DNA of 64,000 nt, taken from Desulfuromonadales bacterium (GTDB lineage: Bacteria > Desulfobacterota > Desulfuromonadia > Geobacterales > Pseudopelobacteraceae). Position 1 is the stretch's first letter; each line of letters starts with the position of its first letter. A program made the position numbers and the translations under genes. Of the stretch, positions 60,337 to 64,000 are shown piece by piece. Location of the stretch: positions 55,417 through 119,416 of the forward strand of contig JACAAY010000002.1 of NCBI GenBank assembly GCA_013377095.1. Direction: 5' to 3'. Below the pieces are notes generated by a model. It worked only from the letters and a program-made list of their open reading frames with translations. It searched no databases and was not told where the DNA came from.

Positions 60337-63096
60337 ATGAACATCATCTGGGTAATTGTCGGAGCCCTGCTGGGTGGGGCGTTGTCCGGGAAGGGCGGCG
60401 CAGTCTTTGGTGCGCTGCTCGGCTGGTTCGGGTGCGAAACACTCAATCTGCACAGCCGGTTGGATAAGCAGCAGACCGAACTGACCTGGCTGCGCCGGAA
60501 AGTGTCCGAGCACATGATGGCCTTTTCTGAGGAGGCCGTTCCGGAGATGGATACTCGACCATCGACGGCCGAACATGCTGCCCCCCCCTGCCAGGAACGG
60601 ATGGAGCTGAATCCATGTGAATGCAGTCATGATGTTTGCGAGCCACCTGATATGCCTGTCGGGCATGGGGTGTCTACGACTGCATCGCATCCAACAACAA
60701 TGGAAGAGAATTGGGAAGAGGAGTTCCTGTTCTCATGTGAAACGGCTACCCCCTCCGGGCCTTCAGCCCTGGAAAGCGCGTTCCGCAATCTCATCAGCGG
60801 CGACAACCTGTTGGTCAAGCTGGGTGTGCTGATCCTGTTCTTCGGAGTTTCCTTTCTGGTAAAGTATGCAGCCCAGCATGGTCTCTTTCCCATCGAACTG
60901 CGTCTGGCCGGAGCGGTTTTGGGAGGGTGCGCTCTGCTGGCCACCGGCTGGCATGTGCGGGAACGTCGGCCGGTCTATGCCCAGGTGATCCAGGGGGGCG
61001 GAATCGGTATCCTCTACCTGACCAGCTATTCGGCCCTGCATCTCTATCACCTAATTCCAACCGGTTTCGGATTTTGTCTGCTGGTGAGTATCTGCACCCT
61101 GTCCGCCGTTTTGGCGGTGTTGCAGGATTCCCGTCCCCTGGCTGTAATGGGCAGTGCGGGTGGTTTTCTGGCCCCGGAACTGGCGGGTATCGGCATCGAT
61201 AATCCGGCACGGCTGTTCGCCTTCTATGCGCTGCTCAACTGCGGCATCCTTGCCATTGTCCGTCTGCGCGCCTGGCGTGAACTGAATCTGCTCGGTTTTG
61301 TCAGCACCTTTATCGTCAGCGGTCTGTGGGGCGCCCGATTTTACCAGCCGGAGTTCTTCTTCAGTGTGGAGCCGTACCTGGCCCTGTTTTTCCTGATCTA
61401 CATCGCTCTGCCGGTGCTCTATGCCCGTCAGTGCCAAAGTGCGCTGGACGGCTATATCGACTGCACCCTGGTATTCGGTACGCCACTCCTGGCCTTTGCC
61501 TTCCAGGCAGAGCTTGTGCGGCATTTCGAGTACGGCCTGGCCTGGAGCGCCTTTGCCGCGGGCCTCATCTACATCAGCTTGGCAGATCGTCTCTTCCGCA
61601 GCGAACCGGAACGCTTGCGCAGTTTGTCCGAGGCATTCCTTGCCCTGGGAACGGTCTTTGTTACCTTGGCCATGCCACTGGCGTTCGAGGGGCGCTGGAC
61701 CTCCGCCGCCTGGAGCATCGAGGGAGTGGCAATGGTTTGGGTCGGCCTGCGTCAGGAGCGGCGTCTGGCCCGCGCTTTCGGCTATCTGCTGCTCGTCGGT
61801 TCGGGTGTGTTGTTTCTTGGCGATGTCGGTGTGAATAGCGGCAACTGGCCGGTGCTGAACAGTTTTTGTGTCGGTTGTCTGCTGATCAGCGGTGCGGCAT
61901 TGTTGAGCGCCTGGTTGATCAGTCGTGTGAAAGATCACCTTTCCGTCGGAGAGCGCCTTGCCGAACTGCTTTTGTTTGCCTGGGGCCTGCTCTGGTGGTT
62001 CGGGTGCGGAGTGATTGAAATCAGCAGACAGGCCCCCAGCGATCTGGGATTTGGTTCCCTCCTTGTTTTCGTGGCGCTTTCCTGTCTTGCCGGCGATTAT
62101 CTCGGCCAGCGTTCTGAGTGGCGTCTTCCGGAGTGGCCTGCACTGGGGTTGTTGCCGGTTATGGCCGGTTTTGCCCTGTTGCAGCAGGTAGATGCCGTCA
62201 GGATGCCATCCCTGCATGGCGGCTGGTTTGGCTGGCCGCTGGTATTCGCCGCCTGGTATCAGATCCTGTACAGCGATCGCCTGCGTCGTCCGAACCTCCA
62301 GTCCCCGCTTCATGCCGCATCCTGGTGGCTGGTGACCCTGCTGATGACCGCTGAAGTGTCCCTGCGTATCCAGCGCCATTTTGCCGGAATGGAAACCTGG
62401 GCAATCTGCGCCTGGGGTGCCGTTCCGGCCCTGATGGTACTGCTGGTGGCCCGTTTTGGCCAGAGGCTCCCCTGGCCGGTGAAGGGCAACCTGGACGATT
62501 ACCTGAGGATCGGCTCCGCCCCGCTGGCAGTTGCCTGCTGGCTCTGGCTGCTGTACGCCAACCTGACCCAGGCCGGAAACCCCACTCCACTCACCTATCT
62601 GCCGCTGCTTAACCCACTGGATGGGGCGATCCTGATGGTGCTGGTCACTCTCGGACAGTGGTATCGAGCCATACGCGATACGCGCCCAGATCTGGCCCAG
62701 TGGTTTGCGCCACGGGAGGCCGCTGGCGTGTTGTCGGCAACGCTCTTTGTCTGGCTGAACGCCATCCTGCTGCGCACGATCCATCATTGGTGCGGGGTGC
62801 CCTTTACCATCCATGACCTGTTTGCCTCGTTGACAGTCCAGTCCACCCTGTCCATCTGCTGGTGTCTGCTGGCTCTGACCATCATGGTCATTGCTACCAG
62901 CCTGGAACTACGCCAGGTCTGGATGACCGGCGCCGGGCTGCTGGGAGTGGTTGTTGCAAAACTGTTTCTGGTGGATCTGGCCGGTCATGGCAGTCTGGCC
63001 CGTATCACCTCCTTCGTCGTGGTCGGTCTGCTGATCCTGCTGATCGGCTGGTTTTCGCCAGTTCCCCCCCGGGTGACACAGGGAGACGAGTCGTGA
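60337..63096 (+). CDS. DUF2339 polytopic membrane protein
   Basis: The product is 919 residues. The N-terminus is a glycine-rich helix (GALLGGALSGKGGAVFGALLG), then a cytoplasmic/periplasmic coiled segment (about 50-140), and about 20 or more helices from residue 165 to the end. GDNLLVKLGVLILFFGVSFLVKYA (shown as part of the motif 'LGVLILFFGVSFLVKYA', about 165) is the DUF2339 hallmark. Its function is unknown. It overlaps the next gene by four bases (GTGA), giving the common DUF2339-DUF3999 pair. Confidence 0.9.
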   Translation: MNIIWVIVGALLGGALSGKGGAVFGALLGWFGCETLNLHSRLDKQQTELTWLRRKVSEHMMAFSEEAVPEMDTRPSTAEHAAPPCQERMELNPCECSHDVCEPPDMPVGHGVSTTASHPTTMEENWEEEFLFSCETATPSGPSALESAFRNLISGDNLLVKLGVLILFFGVSFLVKYAAQHGLFPIELRLAGAVLGGCALLATGWHVRERRPVYAQVIQGGGIGILYLTSYSALHLYHLIPTGFGFCLLVSICTLSAVLAVLQDSRPLAVMGSAGGFLAPELAGIGIDNPARLFAFYALLNCGILAIVRLRAWRELNLLGFVSTFIVSGLWGARFYQPEFFFSVEPYLALFFLIYIALPVLYARQCQSALDGYIDCTLVFGTPLLAFAFQAELVRHFEYGLAWSAFAAGLIYISLADRLFRSEPERLRSLSEAFLALGTVFVTLAMPLAFEGRWTSAAWSIEGVAMVWVGLRQERRLARAFGYLLLVGSGVLFLGDVGVNSGNWPVLNSFCVGCLLISGAALLSAWLISRVKDHLSVGERLAELLLFAWGLLWWFGCGVIEISRQAPSDLGFGSLLVFVALSCLAGDYLGQRSEWRLPEWPALGLLPVMAGFALLQQVDAVRMPSLHGGWFGWPLVFAAWYQILYSDRLRRPNLQSPLHAASWWLVTLLMTAEVSLRIQRHFAGMETWAICAWGAVPALMVLLVARFGQRLPWPVKGNLDDYLRIGSAPLAVACWLWLLYANLTQAGNPTPLTYLPLLNPLDGAILMVLVTLGQWYRAIRDTRPDLAQWFAPREAAGVLSATLFVWLNAILLRTIHHWCGVPFTIHDLFASLTVQSTLSICWCLLALTIMVIATSLELRQVWMTGAGLLGVVVAKLFLVDLAGHGSLARITSFVVVGLLILLIGWFSPVPPRVTQGDES

Positions 63097-64000
63097 AATC
63101 GCGTATTATTCTACCCCTGCTGATGCTGTCGTTAATTCTGCACACTCCCGTTCTGGCCGACGGTTCCCTGGATATTCGAGACTTTGCCCGGGTGATGCCG
63201 CTGACGCTCTCCGCCAGGGGTGCCCTGTATGAATTGTCGCTTCCGGCGGAGGTCTATCTGTGGTCCAGGCGGCGTGATCTGGGGGATCTGGCCGTGTTTA
63301 ACGGTCGGGGTGAGATCGTTCCCTTCACTCTGCTTGAACCCGAAGTGGCGCGAACTCCCGTGCCCGCCCGGCAGCTGCCGCTTTTTCCGCTCAGCGCCCC
63401 CGCACACTCCCAGTGGGGAGACCTTTCCTTGCAGGTGCGCACTAACGAACATGGCGCCATTGTCAATCTCAACACAACTCGAGGCGTGCCGCCGGGAAGG
63501 CCGGCCACAAGCTACATCGTGGATGCCAGCGCACTGGATCGGCCGGTTACCGGCTTCGATCTTGCGCTTTCACCCAGTACAAGAGGGTATGTGGGCACTG
63601 TGCGGGTGGAATCCAGTGATGGTCTTCAGCAGTGGCAGACGCACGCATCCGGAGCCGTGGCCACGCTGGTGGCGGGCGAGTGCCAACTCGGCCGGGACCG
63701 GATCGAGTTTTCCGCTGTCAAGGCGCGCTATTTTCGGCTCAACATCAGCCCGGAAATGGGGTCTCCAGGTCTTGAGTCGATTTTGGCCCGTCTCGAACCT
63801 CCATTGGCGATGATACAGCGTGAAAAGCAGAACTTAACGATTACGCCAGTCAGGGATAGGGACGGCGAGTATCTGGCGCGGACAAGCGGTCCAATTCCGG
63901 TTGATCGCGTGCGCCTGATATTCCGGGCTGACAACAGTCTGGCATCGGTTGCAATTCTCTCGCGGCCGGACGACAAGAGTCCTTGGACCGAGTGTGGCAG
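63093..64000 (+). CDS. DUF3999-type exported protein (partial)
   Basis: A GTG at 63093 overlaps the DUF2339 stop, with GGGAGACGAG upstream. The frame stays open to the window end, giving 302 residues. A signal peptide (KSRIILPLLMLSLILHTPVLA) begins it; the visible part is mainly beta-rich with YELSLPAEVYLWSRRRDL and FDLALSPSTRGYVGTVRV. Conserved DUF3999 proteins sit next to DUF2339 proteins and have a C-terminal membrane anchor, which here would lie outside the window. Function is unknown. Confidence 0.8.
   Translation, partial: MKSRIILPLLMLSLILHTPVLADGSLDIRDFARVMPLTLSARGALYELSLPAEVYLWSRRRDLGDLAVFNGRGEIVPFTLLEPEVARTPVPARQLPLFPLSAPAHSQWGDLSLQVRTNEHGAIVNLNTTRGVPPGRPATSYIVDASALDRPVTGFDLALSPSTRGYVGTVRVESSDGLQQWQTHASGAVATLVAGECQLGRDRIEFSAVKARYFRLNISPEMGSPGLESILARLEPPLAMIQREKQNLTITPVRDRDGEYLARTSGPIPVDRVRLIFRADNSLASVAILSRPDDKSPWTECG

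Noticed and set aside
61051..62814. Open frame of 587 codons on the - strand
   Set aside because: It is antisense to the DUF2339 gene and rich in Gln/Gly/His, a shadow of a GC-rich membrane-protein gene.

Overview
The window looks like chromosomal DNA from a dissimilatory metal-reducing deltaproteobacterium of the Geobacter/Pelobacter group. The reasons are the density of multihaem c-type cytochrome genes (three giants plus two porin-cytochrome sets), two GEMM-Ib riboswitches of the kind known from Geobacter, a leucine T-box in front of leuA, a system II cytochrome c assembly pair, and many Geobacter-style conserved genes. No tRNA, rRNA or CRISPR array was seen. One mobile element is present, a group IIC intron.

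Region 1 (1-4.4 kb): periplasmic OmpH/Skp-like chaperone genes, a two-cluster ferredoxin protein, and leuA behind a complete T-box leader (promoter, stem I, T-box motif, terminator). Region 2 (4.5-22.9 kb, all + strand): a CRP-type palindrome and a GEMM-Ib (3',3'-cGAMP-type) riboswitch lead into an NHL-repeat protein and three very large exported cytochromes with 23, 16 and 26 canonical haem motifs. These are followed by ResB and CcsA (haem delivery and attachment), a B12-binding radical SAM enzyme, a small membrane protein, and then a porin, a 5-haem lipoprotein and a roughly 12-haem lipoprotein. This reads as a self-contained electron conduit with its own cytochrome maturation genes.

Region 3 (23-36 kb): a large GAF-AAA+ sigma-54 activator, a chemotaxis receptor, moeA, nfo, a QueG-like iron-sulfur protein, icd, a CitG-family gene, a coiled-coil protein, a YehS-type protein and ssb. 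Region 4 (35.85-40 kb): a strong promoter and a second GEMM-Ib riboswitch with an overlapping terminator drive a PilZ-like protein, followed by an ABC exporter; a DUF3108-type protein lies on the other strand. Region 5 (40-46.3 kb, - strand): an OmbB-OmaB-OmcB-like conduit (porin, 8-haem, 12-haem). Its transcription terminator has been used as the landing site of a 1.94 kb group IIC intron.

Region 6 (46.6-55 kb): FmdB-like zinc ribbon, folD, galU, an exosortase-associated-type small protein, a family B DNA polymerase, a peroxiredoxin, a zinc-ribbon/HEAGH membrane protein, a DUF4124-glutaredoxin protein and two small membrane proteins. Region 7 (55.2-64 kb, + strand): two transcription units. 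Each is led by a near-identical TGGCAC-type (possibly sigma-54) element and a tiny membrane protein. The first carries a 958-residue exported protein split by one in-frame TGA, then a lipoprotein with a glycine-rich/helix/basic C-terminus overlapping a rhombosortase-like rhomboid protease gene. The second carries a DUF2339 membrane protein and a DUF3999 protein that runs off the window.

The most striking items are the cGAMP-type control of both a cytochrome super-operon and a PilZ/ABC unit, the mosaic giant cytochromes with recurrent CxCH sites, the rhombosortase-substrate pair, and the paired small-protein promoters of region 7.
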